From Allobosea sp. (lineage in GTDB: Bacteria > Pseudomonadota > Alphaproteobacteria > Rhizobiales > Beijerinckiaceae), in assembly GCF_017308015.1 (NCBI RefSeq), contig NZ_JAFKFW010000008.1, positions 116,345 to 180,344 on the forward strand: 64,000 nucleotides of DNA, given 5' to 3'. The notes beneath the pieces were generated by a model. It saw only the letters and a program-made list of their open reading frames with translations. It had not been told where the DNA came from and did not search any database. This document shows, one piece after another, positions 1 to 9,146 of this stretch (the first letter of the stretch is position 1; every line of letters begins with the position of its first letter). The translations under genes and the position numbers were made by a program.

Positions 1-483
1 GGTCGATCCGATCGCCTGAAGCGCGTTCTTCTCGCCGCTGTGATCGGCGCCGGCTGAGAGGCTGTTCTCCTCGCTATGACCGTCGCGGTGCGAGATCACG
101 CAAGTGATGCTCACCCTCTCGCCGTCACTGTTCGAACGGAAGCGGTAAGCCAGCCTGTGGCGCGCCAGGATGGGCACGATCGTGCGGGCGATCTCGGCGA
201 TATCTTCGTGGCGATAATGCTTTGCGCCTATACTGGCGATTTGCGTCTTTGCGATCACCGGGAGCTCGGCTTTGGCGGCCGTGAGGGCTGCCTCGAAGGC
301 GCGGCGTGCTTCCTCTGCGCGGCTCCGCTCGTGCAGGCCGATCAGCTGAGACAGCACATGTTCATCCGCGCCGCGATCGAGCGCGGAACTCAATAGGCTC
401 AACGGGGTGATCGTGGGGGCAGGGCGCAGCTCCGTGAGCCGCGCGCTCGCCGAGGAGCGCCGATGGCGCAAGGTGCTGGTCAT
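1..483 (-). CDS. ERF-family single-strand annealing protein, N-terminal part (gene runs off the window)
   Basis: ERF-family proteins are phage or prophage recombinases that anneal complementary single strands. The reading frame starts at the ATG complementary to 481-483 and stays open to base 1, giving 161 codons without a stop. After a basic, Ser-rich leader the protein has the ERF hallmarks: a helix ending in SIGAKHYRHEDIAEIAR, then ITCVISHRDGHSEE, then SGEKNALQAIGST, which in this family precedes the YxRRY segment. The C-terminal part lies outside. The start codon overlaps the stop of the 59-aa gene upstream by four bases (ATGA), so the two are translationally coupled. Base use resembles the neighbours. 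With the two small genes and the divergent HTH gene it looks like the early region of a phage or integrated element. Confidence 0.85.
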   Translation of the reverse strand, partial: MTSTLRHRRSSASARLTELRPAPTITPLSLLSSALDRGADEHVLSQLIGLHERSRAEEARRAFEAALTAAKAELPVIAKTQIASIGAKHYRHEDIAEIARTIVPILARHRLAYRFRSNSDGERVSITCVISHRDGHSEENSLSAGADHSGEKNALQAIGST

Positions 484-659
484 CGTCCGGTCCTTCTGGT
501 GAGAGAGACGGGTGACGCGGGACGACCTCGGCGAAACCGCCAGTCCCGATAGGCTTGAGCGAGCTCAGCTGGGCTCAGCTGAGGCGGCGAGGGCGGATGC
601 GCCTCGTCAGGCAATGCGGGCGAGGGCACGATGAGGGGATGAGGCAAAGAGCGATGCAT
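480..659 (-). CDS. Small hypothetical protein (59 aa) coupled to ERF gene
   Basis: This 59-residue frame starts at the ATG complementary to 657-659. A GAGGGG Shine-Dalgarno sequence lies about seven bases upstream, and the frame ends in a four-base ATGA overlap with the ERF gene. The protein is Pro-rich in its first half (PSPALPDEAHPPSPPQLSP) and Arg-rich in its second, with no recognisable domain. The coupling and ribosome-binding site are the main reasons to accept it. It may be a small phage accessory protein, but nothing in the sequence reveals a function. A longer version extending to 890 is rejected because it would overlap the preceding gene. Confidence 0.5.
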   Translation of the reverse strand: MHRSLPHPLIVPSPALPDEAHPPSPPQLSPAELAQAYRDWRFRRGRPASPVSLTRRTGR

Positions 660-669
660 GGCAGACCCC

Positions 670-981
670 TCACTGAAGCCGACAAGGGCCGAGCGCGGTC
701 GAGGCCACCTCGTGCGGTAAGCTGATCTCCCCGACGACGATGTGGTCGCGCAGTTGCCCGTCGCGCTCTTGCGGCATAAGGGCCCGCAATCGTTGAAGCG
801 CTGCCAGTTCGGCTCTGGCCTCATCCCAGCCGCGCTTGAGCGACTGAGAGAGAAGTTCGCGTCGCTCGGCGCCGTCTTGCGTTGCGCCAAGCTGCGCCCC
901 GGCCCGGCGCATGGCGTAGCGCAGGATGCCAGGCTTGTAGAAAATGAGCTTCCGCTTGAACTCCAGGATCAGGGTCATCAT
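670..981 (-). CDS. Hypothetical phage-type protein (103 aa)
   Basis: Starts at the first of two adjacent ATG codons complementary to 976-981. GGAGA lies five bases upstream, which favours this start over the more distal one near 1044. The protein begins MMTLILEFKRKLIFYKPG and is helical and charged (ERRELLSQSLKRGWDEARAELAALQR), without membrane segments or a domain I recognise. It is the first gene of a three-gene minus-strand unit (103 aa, 59 aa, ERF) with only ten bases between it and the next start. A nuclease-accessory or recombination-accessory role would fit the context but is not shown by the sequence. Confidence 0.55.
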   Translation of the reverse strand: MMTLILEFKRKLIFYKPGILRYAMRRAGAQLGATQDGAERRELLSQSLKRGWDEARAELAALQRLRALMPQERDGQLRDHIVVGEISLPHEVASTALGPCRLQ

Positions 982-1095
982 CGTTCTCCAGCGACGAAAA
1001 TCGTCGGTGAAGGACGGTTCCCTTCCTATGGCGGCTCCAGTCAACTGGAAAGGTCGGCGCTCGACGAAAAGCGTTGATCAGGCTATGCCGTCTTC

Positions 1096-1383
1096 ATGAT
1101 CACGCCAGCCCAATGTCGCGCCGCCCGCGCGCTCCTCGACTGGAGCCAGCAGGACCTCGCCAAGGCCGCTCATCTCGGCCTCTCAACCATTCGTGACTTC
1201 GAAAAGGGAAGGCGCGTGCCGACACACAACAACCTGCGAGGCATTAGACTCGCGGTGGAGGAGGCGGGTGTCGAGATCGGGGCTGAGAGGTCAAGCGTTG
1301 GCTTCATTGCGAGTTTTGATGCGCGTCAGCGGCTAAAGCAGCAGCGCTTCTTTGATGTCGTATCTGGTCGAGCGGTGTGTTAG
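1096..1383 (+). CDS. XRE-type helix-turn-helix regulator
   Basis: A 95-aa DNA-binding protein with an N-terminal Cro/C1-type HTH (about residues 4-62: [21 protein letters not shown] then [17 protein letters not shown]). It is divergent from the three-gene ERF unit, with 114 bp between starts, the usual place for a repressor of a phage early operon. The first 65 residues match the small rhizobial XRE family. In that family the chain normally ends soon after GVEF..., often as a GVRLRK-like tail. Here it continues into an unrelated Arg/Gln-rich tail ([14 protein letters not shown]) and stops inside the end of convergent rmlA, overlapping it by three bases. The altered tail may mark the junction of the mobile DNA. 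The regulatory target is inferred. Confidence 0.75.
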   Translation: MITPAQCRAARALLDWSQQDLAKAAHLGLSTIRDFEKGRRVPTHNNLRGIRLAVEEAGVEIGAERSSVGFIASFDARQRLKQQRFFDVVSGRAVC

Positions 1384-2255
1384 CTCCCAAATTCGCCTGC
1401 CACGCGCAAAAGATACTGGCCATAGTCGCTCTTGGCGAGCTTTTCGCCGAGCGTTGTCAACTCCGCGGCCAGGATCCAGCCCTGTCGTGCCGCAATCTCT
1501 TCAGGGCAGGCGATGCGCAGGCCCTGGCGGCTTTCCAGCGTGCGGACGAACTCGCCTGCTTCCAGCAAGCTGTCAGGCGTGCCTGTATCGAGCCAAGCGA
1601 AGCCTCGGCCCATCGATACTACAGAGAGCTGGCCGCGCTCCAAATAGATCCGGTTGACGTCGGTGATCTCCAGCTCGCCGCGGGCCGAGGGCTTCAGCGA
1701 GCGGGCGATCTCGACCACCTCCGCATCGTAGAAGTAGAGGCCCGTGACCGCCCAGTTCGACTTCGGGACCTTCGGCTTCTCCTCGATCGAGATCGCCTTG
1801 CCCGACTGGTCGAACGCAACGACGCCGTACCGCTCGGGGTCGCGGACATGATAAGCGAAGACGGTCGCGCCGGTCGTCCGGGCCGTGGCACGGGCCATTA
1901 TCCCCGGCAGGTTGTGGCCGTAATAGAGATTATCGCCGAGGATCAGGGAGGAAGGCTTGCCCGCGACGAAATCGGCGCCGATCTGATAGGCCTGCGCCAG
2001 CCCGCCCGGATTCGGCTGTTCAGCATAGCTCAGGCTCATGCCCCAATCGGAGCCGTCGCCGAGCAGGCGCTTGAAATGCGGCAGGTCATGTGGCGTCGAG
2101 ATGATCAGCACCTCGCGGATGCCGGCGAGCATCAGCGTCGAGAGCGGGTAGTAGATCATCGGCTTGTCGTAGACAGGCAGGAGCTGCTTCGACATCGCCA
2201 GCGTCATCGGGTGCAGCCGGGTGCCGGAACCGCCGGCCAGGATGATGCCCTTCAT
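1380..2255 (-). CDS. rmlA: Glucose-1-phosphate thymidylyltransferase
   Basis: Converts glucose-1-phosphate and dTTP to dTDP-glucose, the first step of dTDP-L-rhamnose synthesis in the cytoplasm. The 291-aa length and motifs are typical: the nucleotide-binding loop [11 protein letters not shown] near residues 8-18, [18 protein letters not shown], the GDN motif ([10 protein letters not shown]), [20 protein letters not shown] and [13 protein letters not shown]. The ATG complementary to 2253-2255 is chosen because the family starts MKGIILAGG and AGAGG lies upstream. A longer in-frame extension to 2324 would overlap rmlD. It is the last gene of the rmlB-rmlC-rmlD-rmlA operon, with its start two bases after the rmlD stop. 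Confidence 0.96.
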   Translation of the reverse strand: MKGIILAGGSGTRLHPMTLAMSKQLLPVYDKPMIYYPLSTLMLAGIREVLIISTPHDLPHFKRLLGDGSDWGMSLSYAEQPNPGGLAQAYQIGADFVAGKPSSLILGDNLYYGHNLPGIMARATARTTGATVFAYHVRDPERYGVVAFDQSGKAISIEEKPKVPKSNWAVTGLYFYDAEVVEIARSLKPSARGELEITDVNRIYLERGQLSVVSMGRGFAWLDTGTPDSLLEAGEFVRTLESRQGLRIACPEEIAARQGWILAAELTTLGEKLAKSDYGQYLLRVAGEFGS

Positions 2256-2257
2256 CG

Positions 2258-3163
2258 TTACCTCTGGTCCTTGGCCTGATCTTTGAGAAGTCGTGCGACG
2301 CAAGGCCGGAGCGAGCTTTGCCATTCCGGCAGCCGCACCTCATGGGCGAGCGCGAGCTTGCTGCAATCGAGCCGGGAATTGGCGGGCCGGCGGGCCGGCG
2401 TCGGGTAATCGGCCGTGGCGATGCGCTTGACCCGGACCGGATTGCCGCCCTGCCGTTCGCGTTCGGCGAAGATCGCCTCGGCGACATCGGCCCAGACGGC
2501 CTCGCCCGCCGCGCTCATGTGGAACACGCCGCGCAGGTTCGCATCATCCGCCCGTGCGGTCAGGTTGCGTGCGACGGTGAAGATCGCATCGGCGATGTCG
2601 AGTGCGCTGGTCGGGCAACCCGCCTGGTCGGCGACGACGCCGACCTCTTCGCGCGTCTCGGCCAGGTGCAGCATCGTCTTGACGAAGTTCTTGCCGAACG
2701 GGCTGTAGATCCAGGCCGTGCGCAGGATGGCATGGTTGTCGGTCGCAGCCGCGACGGCCTGTTCGCCGGCGAGCTTGCTCGCGCCATAGGCCGAGATCGG
2801 GCCGGTCGCGTCATCTTCGCGATAGGGCCGGTCGAGCACGCCATCGAAGACATAGTCGGTTGAGAGCTGGATCATCGGAATGCCCAGCGCCGCCGCGGCC
2901 CGTGCCGCTTCGCCGGCGGCCTCGCCATTGACGCGCATGGCAAGCTCAGGCTCGCTCTCGGCCTGGTCCACTGCAGTATAGGCGGCGGTGTTGACGATCA
3001 CGTCGGGCCTCGCCGAACGCAGGGCCGGCGCGACCGTCTTCGGAACGGCGAGGTCGAGGTCCGGGCGGCGCAGCGCGATGACTTCGACGCCGACGGGCAC
3101 GCGCTCCAGCATGGCGCAGACGACTTGGCCGGTCCAACCGGTGACGGCGATGCGAAGGGTCAT
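2258..3163 (-). CDS. rmlD: dTDP-4-dehydrorhamnose reductase
   Basis: Reduces dTDP-4-keto-L-rhamnose to dTDP-L-rhamnose with NAD(P)H. The 301-aa protein is a short-chain-type reductase: an N-terminal Rossmann loop (TGWTGQ near residues 8-13, a slight variant of the usual GxxGQLG), [12 protein letters not shown], the STDYVFDG segment, the catalytic YGASK, and [14 protein letters not shown]. The C-terminal [13 protein letters not shown] motif is also usual. Its ATG shares one base with the rmlC stop (TGATG), so translation is coupled. It lies third in the rml operon. Confidence 0.95.
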   Translation of the reverse strand: MTLRIAVTGWTGQVVCAMLERVPVGVEVIALRRPDLDLAVPKTVAPALRSARPDVIVNTAAYTAVDQAESEPELAMRVNGEAAGEAARAAAALGIPMIQLSTDYVFDGVLDRPYREDDATGPISAYGASKLAGEQAVAAATDNHAILRTAWIYSPFGKNFVKTMLHLAETREEVGVVADQAGCPTSALDIADAIFTVARNLTARADDANLRGVFHMSAAGEAVWADVAEAIFAERERQGGNPVRVKRIATADYPTPARRPANSRLDCSKLALAHEVRLPEWQSSLRPCVARLLKDQAKDQR

Positions 3164-3720
3164 CAGTCGAAATAGCGCAGCATCTCGGCGAGGCGCGGAT
3201 GCTTGCGGTCCTTGTCTGAGAGGGTGAGGGCGGAGAGCGGCAGGCGCCAGTCGATACCGAGCGCCGGGTCGTCGAAGGCGAGCCCGTGGTCGTTCTGGGG
3301 CGCGTAAGGAGCGGTGACCTTGTAGATCACCTCGGTGTCCGGTTCGAGCGTGACGAATCCATGGGCGAAGCCGATCGGAACCAGCAGTTGCCGCCAGTTC
3401 TCGGCCGAAAGCTCGACCGCTACATGCTGGCCGAAGGTCGGGGACGAGGTGCGGATATCGACGGCGACATCGAGGATGCGGCCGCGCGTCACCCGCACCA
3501 GCTTGTCCTGCGCGAAAGGCGGCGACTGGAAATGCAGGCCGCGCAGCGTGCCGACGGGCGCCGATAGAGACTGGTTGTCCTGAACGAAATCGAGATCGAG
3601 CCTGGCGTCGGTGAAGGCCTTGCGGCTCCAGGTTTCCGAGAAGAAGCCGCGGTGGTCGCCGAATTTCTTCGGCGTGACGATCTTGACCGCGGGGATCGCC
3701 GTTTCCTCGAAGCTCAGCAT
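3163..3720 (-). CDS. rmlC: dTDP-4-dehydrorhamnose 3,5-epimerase
   Basis: Double epimerisation of dTDP-4-keto-6-deoxyglucose to the L-configuration. The 185-aa cupin-fold protein shows FGDHRGFFSETW, the RGLHFQ segment with the active-site His, VTRGRILDVAVDIR, PIGFAHGFVTLEP and FDDPALGIDW, all standard for RmlC. The start complementary to 3718-3720 is preceded by GGAGAG, and an upstream in-frame start near 3813 would run into rmlB. It lies between rmlB (14 bases away) and rmlD (1-base overlap). Confidence 0.95.
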   Translation of the reverse strand: MLSFEETAIPAVKIVTPKKFGDHRGFFSETWSRKAFTDARLDLDFVQDNQSLSAPVGTLRGLHFQSPPFAQDKLVRVTRGRILDVAVDIRTSSPTFGQHVAVELSAENWRQLLVPIGFAHGFVTLEPDTEVIYKVTAPYAPQNDHGLAFDDPALGIDWRLPLSALTLSDKDRKHPRLAEMLRYFD

Positions 3721-3734
3721 GCTCAACTCTCCGA

Positions 3735-4790
3735 TCAGGCCGCGCCGAGGCGTTCGCCGCGATAGACGCCGGACCGGATATTGCCCCACCAGGTCGGGTT
3801 GGCGAGATACCATTCGACGGTGCGGCGCAAGCCCGTCTCGAAGGTCTCCTTCGGCGCCCAGCCGAGTTCGCTGCCGATCTTGCCGGCATCGATCGCATAG
3901 CGTGCGTCATGGCCGGGCCGGTCGGTGACATAGCTGATCAGGCGCTCGCGCGAGCCTTGTGGATCGGGTCGGAGCTCATCGAGCAGGGTACAGATGGCTT
4001 TCACCACCTCGATATTGGTCTTCTCGTTATGGCCGCCGATATTGTAGCTCTCGCCCAGCTTGCCGGTGGTCGCGACGGTCAATAGCGCATCGGCATGGTC
4101 GTCGACATAGAGCCAGTCGCGAACATTGAGCCCGTTGCCATAGACCGGCAGAGGCTTGCCCTCGAGCGCATTGATGATCATCAGCGGGATCAGCTTCTCC
4201 GGGAAGTGATAGGGACCGTAATTGTTCGAGCAATTGGTCATCACCACCGGCAGGCCATAAGTGTGGTGCCAGGCCCGTACGAGATGGTCGGATGCTGCCT
4301 TGGAGGCCGAGTAAGGCGAATTCGGCTGATAGGCCGTGTCCTCGCGGAAGAAGCCGTCGCTACCCAGCGAGCCGAAGACCTCGTCGGTCGAGATATGGTG
4401 GAAGCGGAAGCGCGCTTTGCGATCCTCCGGCAGGGCCCGGAAATGGCGCAGCGCCTCCTGCAGCAGCGTGAAACTGCCGACGATATTGGTCTCGATGAAG
4501 GCGGCGGGGCCGTCGATCGAGCGGTCGACATGGCTCTCCGCGGCGAGATGCATCACGATATCAGGCTGGAAATCGGCGAAGATCGCCTTCATTCGCTCGC
4601 CATCGCCGATATCAGCCTGCTCGAAGCGGTAGCGGTTGCTGCGGGAGACCGGCGCCAGCGAGGCGAGATTGCCCGCATAGGTCAGCTTGTCGACTACGCA
4701 GACCTCATGCTCCGTCTCGCCGATCAGCTTGCGCACCACGGCCGAGCCGATGAAGCCGGCGCCGCCGGTCACAAGAAATCTCAGGGACAT
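3735..4790 (-). CDS. rmlB: dTDP-glucose 4,6-dehydratase
   Basis: Forms dTDP-4-keto-6-deoxyglucose using bound NAD. The 351-aa extended SDR protein has the Rossmann glycine loop ([11 protein letters not shown] near residues 6-16), [12 protein letters not shown], the STDEVFGSL motif with the catalytic Thr-Asp-Glu triad, [10 protein letters not shown] with Tyr/Lys, and [14 protein letters not shown]. The ATG at 4790 is chosen; an in-frame TTG nine bases upstream at 4799 would add only three residues. It is the first gene of the rml operon. About 230 bp separate it from pcaF, and that gap should hold the operon promoter, although no consensus promoter stands out. Confidence 0.96.
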   Translation of the reverse strand: MSLRFLVTGGAGFIGSAVVRKLIGETEHEVCVVDKLTYAGNLASLAPVSRSNRYRFEQADIGDGERMKAIFADFQPDIVMHLAAESHVDRSIDGPAAFIETNIVGSFTLLQEALRHFRALPEDRKARFRFHHISTDEVFGSLGSDGFFREDTAYQPNSPYSASKAASDHLVRAWHHTYGLPVVMTNCSNNYGPYHFPEKLIPLMIINALEGKPLPVYGNGLNVRDWLYVDDHADALLTVATTGKLGESYNIGGHNEKTNIEVVKAICTLLDELRPDPQGSRERLISYVTDRPGHDARYAIDAGKIGSELGWAPKETFETGLRRTVEWYLANPTWWGNIRSGVYRGERLGAA

Positions 4791-5022
4791 CCGAAGCAAT
4801 CCTGAAGCGGGGCAGGGTGGAGACTGGGGTGGGAAGCGAGCAAGGCGAGCAATCCTCCACGAACGGCAGCGCGAAGGCTCGGATCGCTCAACATCACTAT
4901 CGGCGTCAACTTGTTTCCCTTGTTTACCTTACGATGCCCGCCACCGAGCATTGCCGCATGACAGCAGAACGACCGAACCGGGCAGGATAAAGGCCGATCG
5001 TTTCTACAAGCCATGATGGTGC

Positions 5023-6231
5023 TCAGGCGCGTTCGAGCGCGACCGCAATGCCCTGGCCGACGCCGATGCACATCGTCGCCAGCGCGCGCTTCTTGCCGGT
5101 GAGCGAGAGTTCGAGCGCGGCGGTACCGGTGATGCGGGCGCCGGACATGCCGAGCGGGTGGCCGAGCGCGATCGCGCCACCATTCGGGTTCACATGCGCG
5201 CCGTCCTCGGCGATGCCGAGCTCGCGCAGCACCGCGATGCCCTGGCTGGCGAAGGCCTCGTTCAGCTCGACAATGTCGAAATCGCTGGGCTTGAGGCCGA
5301 GGCGCTCGCAGAGCTTGCGCGTCGCTGGGGTCGGCCCGAGGCCCATGACGCGCGGCGCGATGCCGCCGGTCGCGCCGCCGAGCACGCGCGCGATCGGCGT
5401 CAGCCCGTATTTCGCTGCGGCCTTCTCGGAGGCGATGATCAGCGCCGCTGCGCCATCGTTGACGCCGGACGCGTTGCCGGCGGTCACGGTGCCGCCTTCC
5501 TTGCGGAACGGCGTGCCGAGCTTGGCGAGCTTCTCCAAGGTGGTGTCGCCGCGCGGATGCTCGTCAATCTCGACGCGGATCGGATCACCCTTGCGCTGCG
5601 GGATCAGGATGGGAACGATTTCCTTGCCGAGCCGGCCGTTCTGCTGGGCGGCGGCGGCCTTCAATTGCGAGCGCAGTGCGAAGGCATCCTGGTCGGCGCG
5701 GCTGATATGGCGATCGGCGGCGACGTTCTCGCCGGTCTCCGGCATGGAATCGATGCCGTACTGCGCCTTCATCAGCGGGTTGACGAAGCGCCAGCCGATC
5801 GTGGTGTCGTGGATTTCGGCATGGCGGGAGAAGGCGCTGTCGGCCTTGGGCACGACGAAGGGCGCGCGCGACATGCTCTCGACGCCGCCGGCGATCATCA
5901 GCTCGGCCTCACCCGCCTTGATGGCGCGGGCGGCGGCGATGACCGCATCCATACCGGAGCCGCAGAGCCGGTTGATCGTCGTGCCCGGCACCTCCTTCGG
6001 CAGGCCGGCAAGCAGTAGCGACATGCGCGCGACATTGCGGTTGTCCTCGCCCGCCTGGTTGGCACAGCCGAAGATCACGTCGTCCACGGCGCCGAAATCC
6101 ACGCCGGGGTTGCGCTCGACCAGCGCCTTCAGCGGCACGGCACCGAGATCATCCGCGCGGACGGAGGAGAGCGAGCCGCCGAAGCGCCCGATCGGCGTGC
6201 GGACATAGGCGCAGATGAAGGCTTCGGTCAT
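5023..6231 (-). CDS. pcaF: 3-oxoadipyl-CoA thiolase
   Basis: Cleaves 3-oxoadipyl-CoA to succinyl-CoA and acetyl-CoA, the last step of the beta-ketoadipate pathway for aromatic compounds. The 402-aa thiolase has the acyl-enzyme Cys90 in [11 protein letters not shown], the [10 protein letters not shown] motif with the general-base His, and a C-terminal Cys in MCIGVGQG. The N-terminus [19 protein letters not shown] is characteristic of PcaF rather than generic acetyl-CoA acetyltransferases. It lies alone between sugar-nucleotide genes on the same strand, with no other pca gene nearby, so the pathway partners must be elsewhere. Confidence 0.9.
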   Translation of the reverse strand: MTEAFICAYVRTPIGRFGGSLSSVRADDLGAVPLKALVERNPGVDFGAVDDVIFGCANQAGEDNRNVARMSLLLAGLPKEVPGTTINRLCGSGMDAVIAAARAIKAGEAELMIAGGVESMSRAPFVVPKADSAFSRHAEIHDTTIGWRFVNPLMKAQYGIDSMPETGENVAADRHISRADQDAFALRSQLKAAAAQQNGRLGKEIVPILIPQRKGDPIRVEIDEHPRGDTTLEKLAKLGTPFRKEGGTVTAGNASGVNDGAAALIIASEKAAAKYGLTPIARVLGGATGGIAPRVMGLGPTPATRKLCERLGLKPSDFDIVELNEAFASQGIAVLRELGIAEDGAHVNPNGGAIALGHPLGMSGARITGTAALELSLTGKKRALATMCIGVGQGIAVALERA

Positions 6232-6269
6232 GTCGTTTGAGTCCTGTCTCGAAGGCGGTGCTGATCGGC

Positions 6270-7331
6270 TCAGATACGATAGAATTCCCGATACCAGGCG
6301 ACGAAGCGAGCAATTCCTGTCTCGATCGGCGTATCCGGCCGGAAATCGACGCGCGCGGCGAGAGCCGCCACGTCGGCATAGGTCGCCTGGACGTCGCCGG
6401 GCTGTGTGGGCAGGTGCCGCTTGATCGCCTTGCAGCCGCAGGCGGCCTCGATCGTTGCGATGAAATGGTCAAGGCGCATCGGCGTGTGGTTGCCGATATT
6501 GTAGAGGCGCCAGGGCGCGGCAGCCGTGGCAGGGTCCGCCCCGGCGACGCCGGCATTCGGGTTCGCCTGTGGCGGCAGGCCCGCCAGCCGCACGATCGCT
6601 TCGCGGATATCGTCGACATAGGTGAAGTCGCGGCTCATCGCGGCTTCGTCATAGACGTCGATGGGCCGGCCTTCGAGGATCGCCTTGGTGAACTTGAAAT
6701 AGGCCATGTCCGGCCTGCCCCAGGGGCCATAGACCGTGAAGAAGCGCAGGCCCGTCGCCGGGATGCCGTAGAGATGGGCATAGGAATGCGCCATCAACTC
6801 GTTGGCGCGCTTGGTCGCCGCGTAGAGCGAGATCGGGTGATCGGCGCCGTCATGTTCGCTGAACGGTACCTTAGCATTGGCGCCGTAGACGGAGCTCGAC
6901 GAAGCATAGACCAGATGGTCGACGGGGTTGTGCCGGCAGGCTTCGAGCATCGACAGGAAGCCGTCGAGATTGGAGGCGGCGTAGGCGCGCGGGTTCTCGA
7001 GCGAGTAGCGCACGCCGGCCTGCGCCGCGAGATGGATCACCACCTGGGGCCGGAAGGCGGCAAATGCGGCGAGCACGGCATCATAATCGGCGATGTCGAT
7101 CCGCTCGAAGGAGAAGCCGTTGCGGGTAAGGAGCCGATCGAGCCGAGCCTGCTTGAGGGCGGGATCGTAATAGGGTGTGAGGTTGTCGATGCCGAGAACT
7201 TCGATGCCCTTGTCGAGCAGGGCCTGCGCGACATGGAAGCCGACAAAGCCGGCCGCTCCGGTCAGCAATACGCGTTCGAACGAAGGGGCTTGGTCCAACT
7301 GGTCTTCCCGGTAGAGTGCTTGCGGGCGCAT
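6270..7331 (-). CDS. NAD-dependent UDP-sugar epimerase (UDP-glucuronate 4-epimerase type)
   Basis: Probably interconverts UDP-glucuronate and UDP-galacturonate for surface polysaccharide. The 353-aa extended SDR protein carries LLTGAAGFVGFHVA (NAD loop near residues 21-34), the GIDNLTPYYDPALKQARLD segment typical of UDP-GlcA 4-epimerases, HLAAQAGVRYSLENP, SSSSVYGANAKVPF, catalytic YAATK and FFTVYGPWGRPDMA. The first about 18 residues precede the fold, so the start could be slightly internal. It lies 39 bp upstream of pcaF and 57 bp downstream of the phosphomannomutase gene, all on the minus strand. Specificity is inferred from motif similarity only. Confidence 0.88.
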   Translation of the reverse strand: MRPQALYREDQLDQAPSFERVLLTGAAGFVGFHVAQALLDKGIEVLGIDNLTPYYDPALKQARLDRLLTRNGFSFERIDIADYDAVLAAFAAFRPQVVIHLAAQAGVRYSLENPRAYAASNLDGFLSMLEACRHNPVDHLVYASSSSVYGANAKVPFSEHDGADHPISLYAATKRANELMAHSYAHLYGIPATGLRFFTVYGPWGRPDMAYFKFTKAILEGRPIDVYDEAAMSRDFTYVDDIREAIVRLAGLPPQANPNAGVAGADPATAAAPWRLYNIGNHTPMRLDHFIATIEAACGCKAIKRHLPTQPGDVQATYADVAALAARVDFRPDTPIETGIARFVAWYREFYRI

Positions 7332-7387
7332 CGCGCCGCTTATTGTACGATGTGTCTTCGCCGGCTGTTCCGGCCGACGCGGCGATC

Positions 7388-8806
7388 CTAGCGTGTCTGC
7401 TCTGCCGCGAAGGCAAGATTTTCGGCGAGCAGCGCTTCGGCCGCTTCCGGCGTCGGTGCCTCGACATAAACGCGCAGCTCCGGAGCATTGCCGGATGCGC
7501 GGAAATGCACCGTCGCCCCGTTGCCCAGGGTCAAGCGCAGGCCGTCCCGGCGGTCGCGCGCCGCGACTGCGCCATGGGCCGCGAAAGCCGCGTCGCGAAA
7601 GCCGGAATCCTCGGTATCGAGCCGGGCGATCAGGGCGGCCGTCCTGTCCTGCGGGACCTCCTGCAGGCGGTTCGACAGCGCGATGGCGAAGCGGGCTTCC
7701 GCCGCGATGGCGCTCAAGGGCTTTTGCGCGGCGCGTGCCAGCGCCAGCGTCGCCACGATCGGCAGCATGGCGTCGCGCGTCGGCAGGGCGGGGAGGACCC
7801 GGCCGTGCTGCGCGACATCCGAGCCCAGCAGGACGCCGCCATTCGCCTCGAAACCGATGACGATACGGGCGCCTTCCGTCTTGGCCTGCTCCATGCCGGC
7901 GATGACATAGGGCGAGCCGACGCGCGTGCGCAGGACCGTCGTGAAGGATCCGGGGCGGTCGAGCGCCGAGTTCGAGGTCACCGGCGTCACGATCGCATCG
8001 GCGCCAAGGAAGCGCGCGGTCAGAGCGCCGACGAGGTCGCCGCGGAGGAAGCGGCCGGTTTCATCGGCGACCAGCGGCCGGTCCGCGTCTCCATCGGTCG
8101 AGACGATCGCGTCGAGCTTTTGCGCGCCGGCCCAGCGCCGCGCCAGGTCCTCGTCCTCCGGGCGGAGCGCCTCGGTATCGACCGGGATGAAGGCATCGCT
8201 GCGGCCCAGCGGAACCGGCCTGGCGCCAAGCGCCTCCAGCGCGTCGCAGATGATGTCGCGGCCGACGGAGGAGTGCTGGTAGACGCCGACGACGAGCCCT
8301 TCCAGCGCACGTCCGAAGAACTCCACGTAGCGGGCGCCGTAGCCGGCGGCGACATCGCGCTGCTGCGGCGCAACTGCGATTCTGGGCATGGCCGTCAGCG
8401 CGAGCCTGCCATGATGGGCGAGAATGCGGGCTTCGTCGGCTTTGTCGATCTCGCCCTGGGAACGATAGAACTTCAGGCCGTTCCGGTCGTCCGTGATATG
8501 GCTCCCCGTCACCATGACGGCCGGGCTGCCTGCGGTCATGGCGGCCAGAGCCAGGGCCGGTGTCGGCACGGCGCCGCAGTCGACGGATACGAGCCCGGCA
8601 TCGGTGATCGCTTGGGCGCATTGCGCCGCGATGAGCGGGCTGGAGGCGCGCAGATCGCGCCCGATCAGCACTTCGCCTTGTGGTCCGGCCGCCTTGTCCT
8701 CCTGCAGCGTGGCGCAGAAGGCACGGACATGGGCGTAGCTCGGCAGGCCGGCTAGCTGCGTCACGAGGCCGCGCAGGCCGGAGGTTCCGAATTTTAGGTT
8801 AGTCAT
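7388..8806 (-). CDS. Phosphomannomutase / phosphoglucomutase family protein
   Basis: Alpha-D-phosphohexomutase that isomerises hexose 1- and 6-phosphates and so supplies sugar-1-phosphate for nucleotide sugars. The 472-aa protein starts LKFGTSGLRG. It has the phosphoserine loop as VTGSHITDDRNGLKF (Ser near residue 101; the usual form is TASHNP), the metal-binding TDGDADRPL, a GFEANGGVLLGS sugar-specificity loop and the C-terminal phosphate-binding RASGNAPELRVY. The TGSHI variant is found in the rhizobial-type mutases. It heads the block phosphomannomutase, epimerase, pcaF, rml. Confidence 0.9.
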   Translation of the reverse strand: MTNLKFGTSGLRGLVTQLAGLPSYAHVRAFCATLQEDKAAGPQGEVLIGRDLRASSPLIAAQCAQAITDAGLVSVDCGAVPTPALALAAMTAGSPAVMVTGSHITDDRNGLKFYRSQGEIDKADEARILAHHGRLALTAMPRIAVAPQQRDVAAGYGARYVEFFGRALEGLVVGVYQHSSVGRDIICDALEALGARPVPLGRSDAFIPVDTEALRPEDEDLARRWAGAQKLDAIVSTDGDADRPLVADETGRFLRGDLVGALTARFLGADAIVTPVTSNSALDRPGSFTTVLRTRVGSPYVIAGMEQAKTEGARIVIGFEANGGVLLGSDVAQHGRVLPALPTRDAMLPIVATLALARAAQKPLSAIAAEARFAIALSNRLQEVPQDRTAALIARLDTEDSGFRDAAFAAHGAVAARDRRDGLRLTLGNGATVHFRASGNAPELRVYVEAPTPEAAEALLAENLAFAAEQTR

Positions 8807-9146
8807 AGCGACAAATTTGGAAAGAGATAGTGTATGTCTGTGACAAGATAGCCCGGCTGTATCCTGCTGTCACGACGTTTGCTGGCGCGATCTCCTAAGC
8901 TCGCGTAGCCGAGTTGCTCAACATTCTCTTGTTATTCGAGCCTGCTAGAAAGACCGCGCCATCTAGAATCTCGCTGTTGCGCTGTGTGATCCAAGCACTA
9001 GGTGCGTTGCGTTCCATAAGGCGGCAATTGAGCTTTGCTCTTGACCTGAGACCCTTTTCTCCTCCGGTCTGAGGGAGAGTCCTGAGTTTCATTGTGATCT
9101 GAGACCATTTGCTGGACCGCCGGAGGCTGGAGTTTCCGGCCTTCGA

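Noticed and set aside
480-890. 136-aa minus-strand frame covering the 59-aa gene
   Set aside because: Its N-terminal half overlaps the 103-aa gene in another frame. Only the 59-aa part has a proper ribosome-binding site and coupling.
6237-7391. Long plus-strand open frame of 384 codons opposite the epimerase gene
   Set aside because: It is antisense to a clear epimerase and is Arg/Gly/Ala/Asp-rich without family motifs, as expected from high-GC shadows. Similar long antisense frames (for example 7316-8755, 13883-15208, 15532-17277, 30126-32282, 35765-38065) were rejected for the same reason.
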